Shown here in pieces: positions 56,518 through 64,000 of a DNA stretch of 64,000 nucleotides. The translations under genes were made by a program, and so were the position numbers. Numbering within the stretch: the stretch's first letter is position 1; the number at the start of each line of letters is the position of its first letter. This DNA comes from Ruegeria spongiae. GTDB taxonomy: Bacteria > Pseudomonadota > Alphaproteobacteria > Rhodobacterales > Rhodobacteraceae. Location of the stretch: contig NZ_JAMFMB010000003.1 of assembly GCF_023502395.1 (NCBI RefSeq), forward strand, positions 1 through 64,000, written 5' to 3'. The notes under the pieces are model-generated. The model was not told where the DNA came from and made no database searches. It was given only the letters and a program-made list of their open reading frames with translations.

Positions 56518-57702
56518 TCACGAGTGTGACGGGCGCCGGTTCTGCGACAGGCTGCCCAGCACCAACACGATCGCCGCCACACAAGCCACGCCCGAGGCCA
56601 CCAGAATCACGGTTCGGAAATCATAGGCCTGGGCGATCAGACCTGCGGCCGGACCCGCCAGGATCCCGGTCACCATCAGCGTGTTCCAATAGAGTGCGGT
56701 TGCCCGCGCGGGCCGGTTCGGAGCAAAGGACTGGACAAAGCTGATCCCAAGGCTGGCATACAGCCCATAATAGAACCCCTCCATCGCCGCACCGGCCAGC
56801 ATCTGCGGATAGCTTTCCACCGAGGCCAGTACCTGAATGGTAACGATCGCCAGCAGCGTCACTGCCAACAGTGATCTCCGCAATCCGAATCGCGCGATCA
56901 GGTAGGGCGTCGAAAAGATCGCGAACACCTCGACAAAGGTCTTCACGCTGAAGGCGGTGCCCGGCGCATAGCCGGGCAGGCCTACTTCTTGCACGTAATA
57001 GAGCGGCAGTGCCGAGAAGGTCAGTGAATGTGCCGTCGACAGGCAAAACACAAACGCCGCCGCCAGCCACAGCCCGGTGTTAAGACCGCCCTGCCCTTGC
57101 TTGGATGATTGATCGTCTTTGGTCTCAAGGCGCATGTCATGCGGCACGGCCCGCCACCACAGCGCCAGCCAGAGCAGCGACAGGATCGCGCTTAGCTTGA
57201 ACACCGCCGTCGCGCCCAGTTGATCGGCAACCAGAAAGGATACCGCCGGGCCGATCATCCACGCGGTCGAGGTGGTCGCCCGCATGTAGGCGTTGAACCG
57301 GCTGCGGGCGATCCCATGCCGTTCGGCCATGCTTCCACCAAGGCTGAACAAGGTCGAAACTGTACTGGTGCTGATCCCGAAGCCCAGCACACCAACGCTC
57401 AGCACCACCCAGAAGACAGGCGCGATCGACAGCACAAGATTGGCGATCAGAAAAGCGGTCGCGGCGATACCGATCAGCGGAAAGGCATTGGCCCCACCAT
57501 CCAGCCGCACGGCGAAATTGCGGTTCACCAGAATCGCCAGGCAGGACACCAGCCCGGCATAGATGCTGATCGTCCAGGGCTCGTGCCCAAGCCCGTTGAC
57601 GATAAAGAACCCCATATACGGCACGATCATTGCGCTGCAGACAGTTCCCACGAAAAGAAGCAGCAAGAAAGGCAGCAGCGCGGCGGGAAATGTCCTGAAC
57701 AT
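56518..57702 (-). CDS. MFS transporter
   Basis: A 394-residue major facilitator protein with about twelve helices, starting FPAALLPFLLLLFVGTVCSAMIVPYMGFF. It has the charged loop after helix 2 (LVNRNFAVRLDGGAN). The fold resembles sugar-efflux and enterobactin-exporter-like members, but the substrate is unknown. ATG 57702 is preferred over the TTG at 57711. Divergent from the HCCA isomerase gene by about 150 bp. Confidence 0.85.
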   Translation of the reverse strand: MFRTFPAALLPFLLLLFVGTVCSAMIVPYMGFFIVNGLGHEPWTISIYAGLVSCLAILVNRNFAVRLDGGANAFPLIGIAATAFLIANLVLSIAPVFWVVLSVGVLGFGISTSTVSTLFSLGGSMAERHGIARSRFNAYMRATTSTAWMIGPAVSFLVADQLGATAVFKLSAILSLLWLALWWRAVPHDMRLETKDDQSSKQGQGGLNTGLWLAAAFVFCLSTAHSLTFSALPLYYVQEVGLPGYAPGTAFSVKTFVEVFAIFSTPYLIARFGLRRSLLAVTLLAIVTIQVLASVESYPQMLAGAAMEGFYYGLYASLGISFVQSFAPNRPARATALYWNTLMVTGILAGPAAGLIAQAYDFRTVILVASGVACVAAIVLVLGSLSQNRRPSHS

Positions 57703-57850
57703 GACACTCAACCAAAAAGTGAAATTCTATGCCAGTGGCATCGCATGTGTGATCGCATAGAACAAGCCTCGCATCGGCACCAGTTGGCATCAGGGCACGG
57801 AACGGCAACACTGCCACCAAGAAAGCCTCTGCCCAGACAGGACCCGGCCC

Positions 57851-58459
57851 ATGCCCCGATTACATTTCTGGTACGAATTCGCCTCGACATATTCCTATCT
57901 CAGCGCCATGCGGATCGAGGGGTGCTGCCGCGCCAGGGGGATTGACGTGATCTGGCACCCGTTCCTGCTTGGCCCGATCTTCCACGCGCAGGGGTGGGAA
58001 ACCTCGCCTTTCAACATTTACGAAGCCAAGGGTCGATACATGTGGTGTGATCTGGAGCGTCGCGCGGCGGCACACGGGTTGCCACCGGTGCATCGCCCTG
58101 ATCCGTTTCCGCAAAATGGCCTGCTTGCCGCGCGGATCGCCACCATCGGTGCCGAGGCCACCTGGGCCCCCGCTTTCACGCGCGCTGTCTATAGCGCGCA
58201 GTTCGCGACAGGGGCGTGTATCAGCGACGCTGAATTCCTGACTTGCCTGCTCGACAGCCTTGATCAGGATGGGCCGGAAATTGTCCACAGCGCGCAAACC
58301 GACCCTGCTGTCAAGGACGGGCTGCGCAAGTCTACGGAAACGGCGCAATCTCTGGGCCTGTTCGGCGCACCGAGCTTCACCACCGATGACGGAGAGCTGT
58401 TCTGGGGCGACGACCGGCTTGAGGAGGCTATGGGCTGGGCCGCGCGCCCAAAAACCTGA
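57851..58459 (+). CDS. 2-Hydroxychromene-2-carboxylate isomerase family (DsbA-like)
   Basis: A 202-residue thioredoxin-fold protein of the GST-kappa/HCCA isomerase type. The N-terminal FWYEFASTYSYL carries the active-site Ser in place of a redox Cys, and FGAPSFTTDDGELFWGDDRLE is the family's cis-Pro and end motif. HCCA isomerases are glutathione-dependent and act in naphthalene breakdown, but many family members sit outside such pathways, as here. Convergent with gabD (17-bp gap). Confidence 0.87.
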   Translation: MPRLHFWYEFASTYSYLSAMRIEGCCRARGIDVIWHPFLLGPIFHAQGWETSPFNIYEAKGRYMWCDLERRAAAHGLPPVHRPDPFPQNGLLAARIATIGAEATWAPAFTRAVYSAQFATGACISDAEFLTCLLDSLDQDGPEIVHSAQTDPAVKDGLRKSTETAQSLGLFGAPSFTTDDGELFWGDDRLEEAMGWAARPKT

Positions 58460-58476
58460 GCGCGCCGCCTGACCCG

Positions 58477-59952
58477 TTACACCGAAAGGCAGATGTATTT
58501 CATCTCCAGGTAATCCTCGATCCCGTGATGGCTGCCTTCGCGGCCAAGACCCGATTGCTTGACGCCACCAAAGGGGCCGACCTCGGTCGAGATGATACCG
58601 GTATTGACGCCAACAATGCCATATTCGAGCGCCTCGGCGACCTTGTAGACCCGGCTCAGATCCTTGGCATAGAAATAAGAGGCAAGGCCGAAGATCGTGT
58701 CATTGGCCATGGCGATGACCTGGTCCTCATCCTCGAATTTGAAGAGTGGCGCGAGGGGACCAAAGGTTTCTTCCTGAGCGACCTTCATGTCCTGGGTCAC
58801 CCCAGTGACGACGGTGGGTTCATAAAACGTCCCGCCCAAAGCGTGCCGTTTGCCACCGGTCAGAACCTGCCCACCATGGGCGGTCACGTCCTGCAGATGC
58901 TCTTCGACCTTGGCCACAGCCTCGGCGCTGATCAACGGGCCGGTGGTGACGCCTTCGGTCAGCCCGTCGCCGACGTTCAGCTTCTCGACTGCCACTTTCA
59001 GCTTGGCGGCAAAAGCGTCATAGACGCCGGCCTGCACATAGATGCGGTTGGCGCAGACGCAGGTCTGGCCATTGTTGCGGAACTTGCACAGCATCGCGCC
59101 TTCCACGGCCGCATCAAGGTCGGCGTCGTCGAACACGATGAACGGTGCGTTGCCGCCCAATTCCATCGAGCATTTCATGACCTGCTCGGCGGATTGGCGC
59201 AGCAGAATGCGGCCCACCTCGGTCGAGCCGGTGAAGGTTAGCTTGCGCACCACCGGGTTTTCGCAGAACTCCTTGCCGATCTCGCTGGCCGAGGATGAGG
59301 GAACGATGTTCAGCACCCCGGCAGGAAGGCCCGCACGTTCTGCCAGCACGCCCAGCACCAGCGCCGAGAGCGGGGTTTCCGAGGCCGGGCGCGCAACAAA
59401 GGCGCAACCCGCCGCCAGCGCCGGACCCGCCTTGCGGGTGATCATCGCGTTGGGAAAGTTCCACGGCGTGATCGAGGCTGCCACGCCGATGGGCTGTTTC
59501 AGCACCATGATCCGCTTGTCGCGCTGGTGTCCGGGGATCGTCTCGCCATAGATGCGTTTCGCCTCTTCACCGAAGAATTCGATGAAGGAGGCGCCATAGC
59601 CGATCTCACCCACCGCCTCGGCCAGCGGTTTGCCCTGTTCGGCGCTCAGGATTTTGCCAAGGTCATCGGCGTTTTCGATCATCAGCTCGAACCAGCGGCG
59701 CAGGATCACCGCGCGCTCTTTGCCTGTCAGCCTGACCCAGTCCTTCTGCGCGGCTTCCGCGGCGGCGATGGCTTGTGCAACCTGTGCACGGCTCAGATCG
59801 GCGACCTCTGCGATCACATCCCCGCGTGCCGGGTTGGAAACCGCGAATGTGCCTTTGGCGCCATCCACCCACTGCCCGTTGATATAGGCTTGCGTGACCA
59901 GCAGTGAGGGGTCTTTCAGCATTGATTTCAGATCGGTGGCGGTGTCGAGCAT
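58477..59952 (-). CDS. gabD: NAD(P)-dependent succinate-semialdehyde dehydrogenase
   Basis: A 491-residue aldehyde dehydrogenase. Start at ATG 59952 with GGAGA 6 bp upstream; the longer frame to 60123 is not protein-like. Catalytic Cys in FRNNGQTCVCANRIYVQ, Glu in MELGGNAPFIVFDD and the GabD-type NPARGDVIAEVADLS and GVNTGIISTEVGPFGG. It oxidises succinate semialdehyde to succinate in the GABA route. No gabT is adjacent. The NAD versus NADP preference is not clear from the sequence. Confidence 0.9.
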   Translation of the reverse strand: MLDTATDLKSMLKDPSLLVTQAYINGQWVDGAKGTFAVSNPARGDVIAEVADLSRAQVAQAIAAAEAAQKDWVRLTGKERAVILRRWFELMIENADDLGKILSAEQGKPLAEAVGEIGYGASFIEFFGEEAKRIYGETIPGHQRDKRIMVLKQPIGVAASITPWNFPNAMITRKAGPALAAGCAFVARPASETPLSALVLGVLAERAGLPAGVLNIVPSSSASEIGKEFCENPVVRKLTFTGSTEVGRILLRQSAEQVMKCSMELGGNAPFIVFDDADLDAAVEGAMLCKFRNNGQTCVCANRIYVQAGVYDAFAAKLKVAVEKLNVGDGLTEGVTTGPLISAEAVAKVEEHLQDVTAHGGQVLTGGKRHALGGTFYEPTVVTGVTQDMKVAQEETFGPLAPLFKFEDEDQVIAMANDTIFGLASYFYAKDLSRVYKVAEALEYGIVGVNTGIISTEVGPFGGVKQSGLGREGSHHGIEDYLEMKYICLSV

Positions 59953-60162
59953 AGTGATTCTCCGAAGGGTGTTGGATTCCGGCATCGCGGATCGTTGTCG
60001 CAACGCTAGTTGAGCCCGCGCGCCTGTGAAAGGGCCAGTTTTACCTGCCGAACGATCCAGATTGGCGGGGTCGCGACACTTGGCCGGAACAGTTTGCTCG
60101 ACACCGCCGGACCCATTTGCCACATATACCAGTGAACCCCGAACCGGCCAAAGGGCACCGAA

Positions 60163-60429
60163 ATGATCGCGGCGTTGAGATTTCTGATTCCGCTGCTTGT
60201 TATTCTGACGGTTGTCTATGTCTGCCTGTCGCTCTATTCCCGCAATGTGCGACGCGGCAAGCTCGAGGCGCGGTGGCGGGAAAAAGGCATGACGGGCGAC
60301 CGGGATGCCTTTGTGAGACGGGGTCTGAAGAGATATGATGCCTCATTCCGCCGCAAGCTGATCCTTGGGGTCTATGTGGTGCCGCTCGGGCTGATCGGGC
60401 TGCTGATCTATGTAACGAATTTCATGTGA
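60163..60429 (+). CDS. Small membrane protein, function unknown
   Basis: An 88-residue protein with two membrane helices (FLIPLLVILTVVYVCLSLY near the N-terminus and LILGVYVVPLGLIGLLIYV near the C-terminus) and a basic cytoplasmic loop between. AGGG before ATG. 9 bp upstream of the DUF1523 gene, so the two form an operon and probably one membrane complex. Conserved family not named. Confidence 0.82.
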   Translation: MIAALRFLIPLLVILTVVYVCLSLYSRNVRRGKLEARWREKGMTGDRDAFVRRGLKRYDASFRRKLILGVYVVPLGLIGLLIYVTNFM

Positions 60430-60438
60430 GGACCCGCC

Positions 60439-61083
60439 ATGGTCTATGTCAAATGGGCATTCATCCTTCTCTTCTGGGGCACGGTTGCGGCGGCGCTGCA
60501 CTACACGTTGCCGCAATATGACGTGGTGCGGATCACCGATACCTATGAAAAGCGTATCGACCCGGGTGACAACAGCCTGTTCTGGTCGCGCGCCGATGTG
60601 GGCAGCGATACCACGACGCCGAACCGGGACGTGTTCTTCATCCAGACCCGCAAAGCGGATGGCAAGGTCATGGTCTATCGCAACGAGGATACCGGCTGGG
60701 GCTGGCCGCCCTATTTCAAGGTGCATTCCTCGAACCTGCAAGCCGAGGCGGTGGACATGAAATCGACCGCAGAGAACCCCAAATGGGTGCTGATGCGCCA
60801 TTATGGCTGGCGCAATGAATTTCTGTCGATCTTTCCCAACGCGGTATCGCTCAAGCCGGTAGAGGGACCAGACTACAAGGTCGTCAACTGGTTCAACATC
60901 GTCTTCCTGACGGTCTTTTTCGCCCTGCTTTGGGCGCTCTATGTGCGTTGGCGCCGTTTCCGCCAGCGCCGGATCGACCCGATGCTGGAAGATGTCGAAG
61001 ACAGCTTCTACGCGGCAGGCGACGCCATCGCCGAGAAACAGGGACGGCTCAAGCGCTGGTTAGGTGGTTCAAAGGCCAAGTAG
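60439..61083 (+). CDS. DUF1523 family membrane protein
   Basis: A 214-residue protein with one membrane helix at each end (YVKWAFILLFWGTVAAAL and WFNIVFLTVFFALLWALYV) and a periplasmic middle part with the conserved YDVVRITDTYEKRID and WPPYFKVHSSNLQAEA. The C-terminal tail is cytoplasmic and basic. A family of unknown function found mainly in Rhodobacteraceae. Operon with the preceding small membrane protein; convergent with the glycosyltransferase gene (5-bp gap). Confidence 0.88.
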   Translation: MVYVKWAFILLFWGTVAAALHYTLPQYDVVRITDTYEKRIDPGDNSLFWSRADVGSDTTTPNRDVFFIQTRKADGKVMVYRNEDTGWGWPPYFKVHSSNLQAEAVDMKSTAENPKWVLMRHYGWRNEFLSIFPNAVSLKPVEGPDYKVVNWFNIVFLTVFFALLWALYVRWRRFRQRRIDPMLEDVEDSFYAAGDAIAEKQGRLKRWLGGSKAK

Positions 61084-61088
61084 GTCGC

Positions 61089-62666
61089 TCAGTCGGCATA
61101 AAGATGGTCGGTGGCGGCGATCTGCAGACCTTTCTCTGACGAGATGGACAGGAACGCGGCCAGCTTTTCGCCATTGGTTTCCGCATCGGCGGCCTGATGG
61201 ATGCGGCCATATTTCTCAAAGCCCGCGTCGCGAATCCGGTCAGCCTCATAGGTCAGGTCGTTGCGGATGGTGGGCAGCAGCCGTTCCAGCGTTGCCTGCG
61301 ACGTGCGCTCGCCCGCCAGACCGACCCGGCGGGCATGACCGATCAGGTAGTCGTCGGTGAACTGACATTCGATCTCCAATATGCGCGTTTTTGAACGGTC
61401 GGAATAGAAATCGTTCAGCAACTCGATATTCGACGGGTCCATGCAGACGACAAGCCGGTCGGTGTCGAAATACTCAAACAGCATCCGCATCAATGCACGG
61501 CGGTGGCGGGTGCGTTTGCCAAGCGTTGCCTGAATGCCGCCCAGATCGGGCAGCGCGGTGGCCTCTTCGTCAAACAGATAGTCGATGGCGGGCAGGTTGG
61601 TGACCTGCCTGATCTGTTCCAGCAGGCGCTTGGCCACATGCCATTTCTTGCAGACCACAATCATCAACTCGCGCTCGCGGCCCAGCGAACTCTCAGTCTC
61701 CCAAAACCGCATCGCGAAACGACGCCCGATCCGGCCGCGCCCGGTCAGGAATTTATAGAGACTGCGCCCCTCGTTCGAAATCTGGAAATCAACGCCGCGC
61801 GTTGCATAGAGCCGGCCGAGACGGATCTTCAACTCTTTTGCCTCTGGGCTGATCTTGCGGGCGAACAGGAAATCCTGGCTCAGCAGCAGATCATAGTGAT
61901 CGTTATAGAAGCTGACCGGCATGCCGTAGTCCGAAAACATCAGAAAAGTCAGCGTCCGGCTGTCGATCTCTTCCTCGGGGATCAGATGGCGGACCAGCGT
62001 CTGAAAAAAGGTCTCATCCGGGATCCAGGTGGTCCGGAAAAACCGCATCACATCGCGGCGGGTGCGGCTAAACTCCAGAATCGCCTCAATGGTCTGTCGC
62101 CGTAAGCACCACCATTGGCTGCCGATCATCATCTGGAGGTCGGCAGGAATCTCTCGTGTCAGGCCCAGTTTCCTTTGCAGGTTGAACGACGCATAGAACA
62201 GTTTTTTGTGCTTGCGCTCGTTGAAATAGTGGCGATAGATCAGCCGCTCTTCGCGCATGCCGGTCTTGATCCAGTAGCTGTCGAAGAAATCGACGCTTTC
62301 AACGAAGTCCTTGTCATTTTCATCCAGAAACTCATGGGCATATTCCGCCGTCTTGATCGCCATGCAGTCACCCGAGAGCATGTAGAAATGCGTGGCATCC
62401 GGGAACGCCTCGACTGCGGCTTCGATGGCGTTGAGCGAGGCCTGCACCAGCGACCATTCCCCCCAACCGCATTTGATGCGCTTGCGGGCGAAGGTGACAT
62501 TCGGGTTGTCGTGCAGAACCTGTTGGATTTTCTGGAAATGCCGGGAATTGGCGCGGGCGTCGAAATGGATCGACATGTAATCGCCCGCCGCCGTCAGACG
62601 TTCGGCCTGCAGGATGATCGCGTCAGGATCCTTATGACAGAGAAGGATATAGGCGATTTTTGCCAT
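61089..62666 (-). CDS. GT14-like glycosyltransferase with DUF5928 domain
   Basis: A 525-residue protein. Residues 1-270 resemble core-2/I-branching beta-1,6-N-acetylglucosaminyltransferases (AYILLCHKDPDAI, CGWGEWSLVQASLNAIEAA, HFYMLSGDCMAIKT, IGSQWWCLRR, TWIPDETFFQTLV). The C-terminal half (about 290-525) is the DUF5928 domain seen in Rhodobacteraceae. A cytosolic enzyme of cell-surface glycan assembly is likely. Divergent from the sulfotransferase gene 142 bp away, which suggests one surface-polysaccharide task for both (inference). Confidence 0.85.
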   Translation of the reverse strand: MAKIAYILLCHKDPDAIILQAERLTAAGDYMSIHFDARANSRHFQKIQQVLHDNPNVTFARKRIKCGWGEWSLVQASLNAIEAAVEAFPDATHFYMLSGDCMAIKTAEYAHEFLDENDKDFVESVDFFDSYWIKTGMREERLIYRHYFNERKHKKLFYASFNLQRKLGLTREIPADLQMMIGSQWWCLRRQTIEAILEFSRTRRDVMRFFRTTWIPDETFFQTLVRHLIPEEEIDSRTLTFLMFSDYGMPVSFYNDHYDLLLSQDFLFARKISPEAKELKIRLGRLYATRGVDFQISNEGRSLYKFLTGRGRIGRRFAMRFWETESSLGRERELMIVVCKKWHVAKRLLEQIRQVTNLPAIDYLFDEEATALPDLGGIQATLGKRTRHRRALMRMLFEYFDTDRLVVCMDPSNIELLNDFYSDRSKTRILEIECQFTDDYLIGHARRVGLAGERTSQATLERLLPTIRNDLTYEADRIRDAGFEKYGRIHQAADAETNGEKLAAFLSISSEKGLQIAATDHLYAD

Positions 62667-62808
62667 TTTTAACGATCAGTCCCTGTTTCTGCCCGCCATT
62701 TGCCCATTCGCCGCTAACACCGATTGAACAAACGGAATATTTTTGCTTGGTTTAAGGTCAAGACGCCTGCGGTCAATTATGACGAAGCGGGGACAGGAGG
62801 CAAGGCAG

Positions 62809-63627
62809 ATGGGCTTTCCAGGAACCTGGATGACTGAAAGCGAAAGCGTGGTCTATCGCGTGGTGCCAAAATGCGCCTGCTCGACCATCGGTCAGATCAT
62901 GTATTACTCGGACCACGGCCAGTTTTTCGACGGCGATATCCATGATGCGCAATCCGGCCTGCACAAATGGGCGCTGGAGGGCAGCCAGCAGCCAATTGCC
63001 CACAATGTGCAGACCCATAAATCCTACGCATTCACCTGCGTCCGCAACCCCTATACCCGGATCCTGAGTTCGTTCTTCGACAAGATCTGCGGCATCCAGC
63101 GCAATGGCAGCCGGTATCGCGGCAACATGGTGCCGATGCTGGTTTATAAATACGGGGTCGAGGTCGGCGGCGACGACGGCAAGCAGGAGTTCGACCAGAT
63201 CGCAAGCTTTCGACGCTTCCTGCTCTTTGCCCGTGACACCATCCGCTGGCGTCGCCCGATGGACCCGGACATCCATTGGTCGGCCATGTCAGGCCATGTC
63301 TCGACCTTCATCAGCAATGGCGGGCAGTACGACAACATCTTCTGGACCGAGACCTTCAATGACGGCATGCAGAAGGTCGTCGATGCCATTGACACCCCGC
63401 ATCAGGTCGATCTGGAGACAGTGCCGCGGTTCAACGAATCCGAAGGGCACGGACCAAAGCGGCAGCATCCGGTCGAGGACTATTTCGACGATCTGTCGAT
63501 GCATATGGTTTATGAGATCTACAAGCGCGATTTCGACTTGTTCAAATACGATTTCGAAAACCCGGCCAACAAGATGCCGACCGGAGAGATTGATCTGGAC
63601 GAGGTCCACGCCAAGCTGGGCGCGTGA
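62809..63627 (+). CDS. Sulfotransferase family protein
   Basis: A 272-residue protein with a PAPS-binding 5'-phosphosulfate loop at PKCACSTIG (20-28) and the 3'-phosphate motif in CVRNPYTRILSSFFDKI. ATG 62809 with AGGAGG 8 bp upstream decides the start. It probably transfers sulfate to a carbohydrate. Divergent from the GT14/DUF5928 glycosyltransferase gene; convergent with ggt (3-bp gap). Confidence 0.85.
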   Translation: MGFPGTWMTESESVVYRVVPKCACSTIGQIMYYSDHGQFFDGDIHDAQSGLHKWALEGSQQPIAHNVQTHKSYAFTCVRNPYTRILSSFFDKICGIQRNGSRYRGNMVPMLVYKYGVEVGGDDGKQEFDQIASFRRFLLFARDTIRWRRPMDPDIHWSAMSGHVSTFISNGGQYDNIFWTETFNDGMQKVVDAIDTPHQVDLETVPRFNESEGHGPKRQHPVEDYFDDLSMHMVYEIYKRDFDLFKYDFENPANKMPTGEIDLDEVHAKLGA

Positions 63628-63630
63628 TGC

Positions 63631-64000
63631 TTAGCGCCCCATCGCGATCCCTTCGCGACGCGGGTCTGCCGCACCGATCAGTTTGCCATCCTTGATCAGG
63701 ATCGCGTGCAGCCCGCTATTGAGGTCGCGCGGGTTCACCTCATGACCCTTGCCGCCAAGCGCCTCGGCAAAGCCCGCCGCGCTTGTGCCTTCCTCCAGAT
63801 CAACCGCGCCGGTGTTGCGATGCACGAAATGGCCGGTTTCGATGGCGTCCTGCGGATCCATGTCCCAATCCAGAACGGCGATGATGGTCTTGGCCACATA
63901 GTTGATGATCCGGCTACCGCCGGGGGAGCCGACCAGCAGATACGGGGCGTCGTCCTTCATCACAATTGTCGGGGCCATTGAGCTGCGCGGGCGCTTGCCG
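63631..64000 (-). CDS. ggt: Gamma-glutamyltransferase, C-terminal part (runs off window)
   Basis: About 123 residues of the small-subunit end of a gamma-glutamyltransferase. The frame is open to the last base of the window with GKRPRSSMAPTIV before the motif GSPGGSRIINYVAKTI, which forms the oxyanion region. The stop is at 63631. The catalytic Thr and the rest of the gene lie beyond 64000. The periplasmic enzyme would cleave glutathione and other gamma-glutamyl compounds. Confidence 0.92.
   Translation of the reverse strand, partial: GKRPRSSMAPTIVMKDDAPYLLVGSPGGSRIINYVAKTIIAVLDWDMDPQDAIETGHFVHRNTGAVDLEEGTSAAGFAEALGGKGHEVNPRDLNSGLHAILIKDGKLIGAADPRREGIAMGR

Overview
The window reads as chromosomal DNA of a marine alphaproteobacterium of the Roseobacter group (Rhodobacteraceae, Ruegeria-like). 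This rests on the high GC content, the dense operons joined by ATGA/GTGA overlaps, and the gene mix: TRAP transporters, BMP-type nucleoside ABC genes, a form II CoxL, and DUF1523 and DUF5928 proteins. The genus is an inference. I see no rRNA, tRNA, CRISPR array, phage or plasmid genes. One intact IS5-family element lies at the left end.

Layout. 0.1-1.5 kb: an unknown small ORF abutting an IS element. 1.6-3.9 kb: gap-eno glycolytic pair. 4.2-6.6 kb: a LysR regulator, a Rieske oxygenase and a coupled small protein. 6.6-12.5 kb, minus strand: a homoprotocatechuate meta-cleavage operon (hpaF, hpaE, hpaD, then hpaG- and hpaH-like genes) that also contains an aromatic amino acid decarboxylase. 12.6-22.8 kb, minus strand: a long overlapping operon coupling a nucleoside ABC importer to a SorC regulator, deoB, deoC, a double aldehyde dehydrogenase and a mutarotase. 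23.1-24.4 kb: an MFS transporter. 24.4-28.6 kb: a ugpBAEC glycerol-3-phosphate importer whose binding-protein gene is cut by an amber codon. 29-33.8 kb: a 2H phosphoesterase and an RND efflux pair. 34-37 kb: a DctB/DctD-like two-component system whose regulator lacks the GAFTGA loop.

37.4-45.5 kb: a LacI regulator divergent from a phytanoyl-CoA dioxygenase-like gene, a heparinase II/III-like secreted enzyme divergent from a complete DctPQM TRAP transporter (with a perfect 18-bp palindrome between them), and a decayed SDR gene. 45.6-47.4 kb: a PfkB kinase and a nucleoside hydrolase. 47.4-51.5 kb: a three-gene signalling cassette (hybrid PAS kinase, FIST-domain sensor, LuxR-type response regulator) divergent from coxG-coxS-coxL-coxM (51.8-56.1 kb), a form II carbon monoxide dehydrogenase-like molybdoenzyme that ends in a strong terminator. 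56.5-64 kb: an MFS transporter, an HCCA isomerase, gabD, two small membrane proteins, a GT14/DUF5928 glycosyltransferase, a sulfotransferase and the 3' end of a gamma-glutamyltransferase gene that runs off the window.

Together the genes describe a heterotroph that scavenges dissolved organic matter: nucleosides, aromatic amino acid derivatives, glycerol phosphates, uronate- or sugar-type polymers and possibly trace gases. The points most worth a second look are the FIST/kinase/LuxR cassette beside the form II cox genes, the ugpB nonsense codon, the GAFTGA-less DctD, the internally deleted SDR, the decarboxylase inside the hpa operon, and an orphan terminator at 56.45 kb that may end an unannotated RNA.
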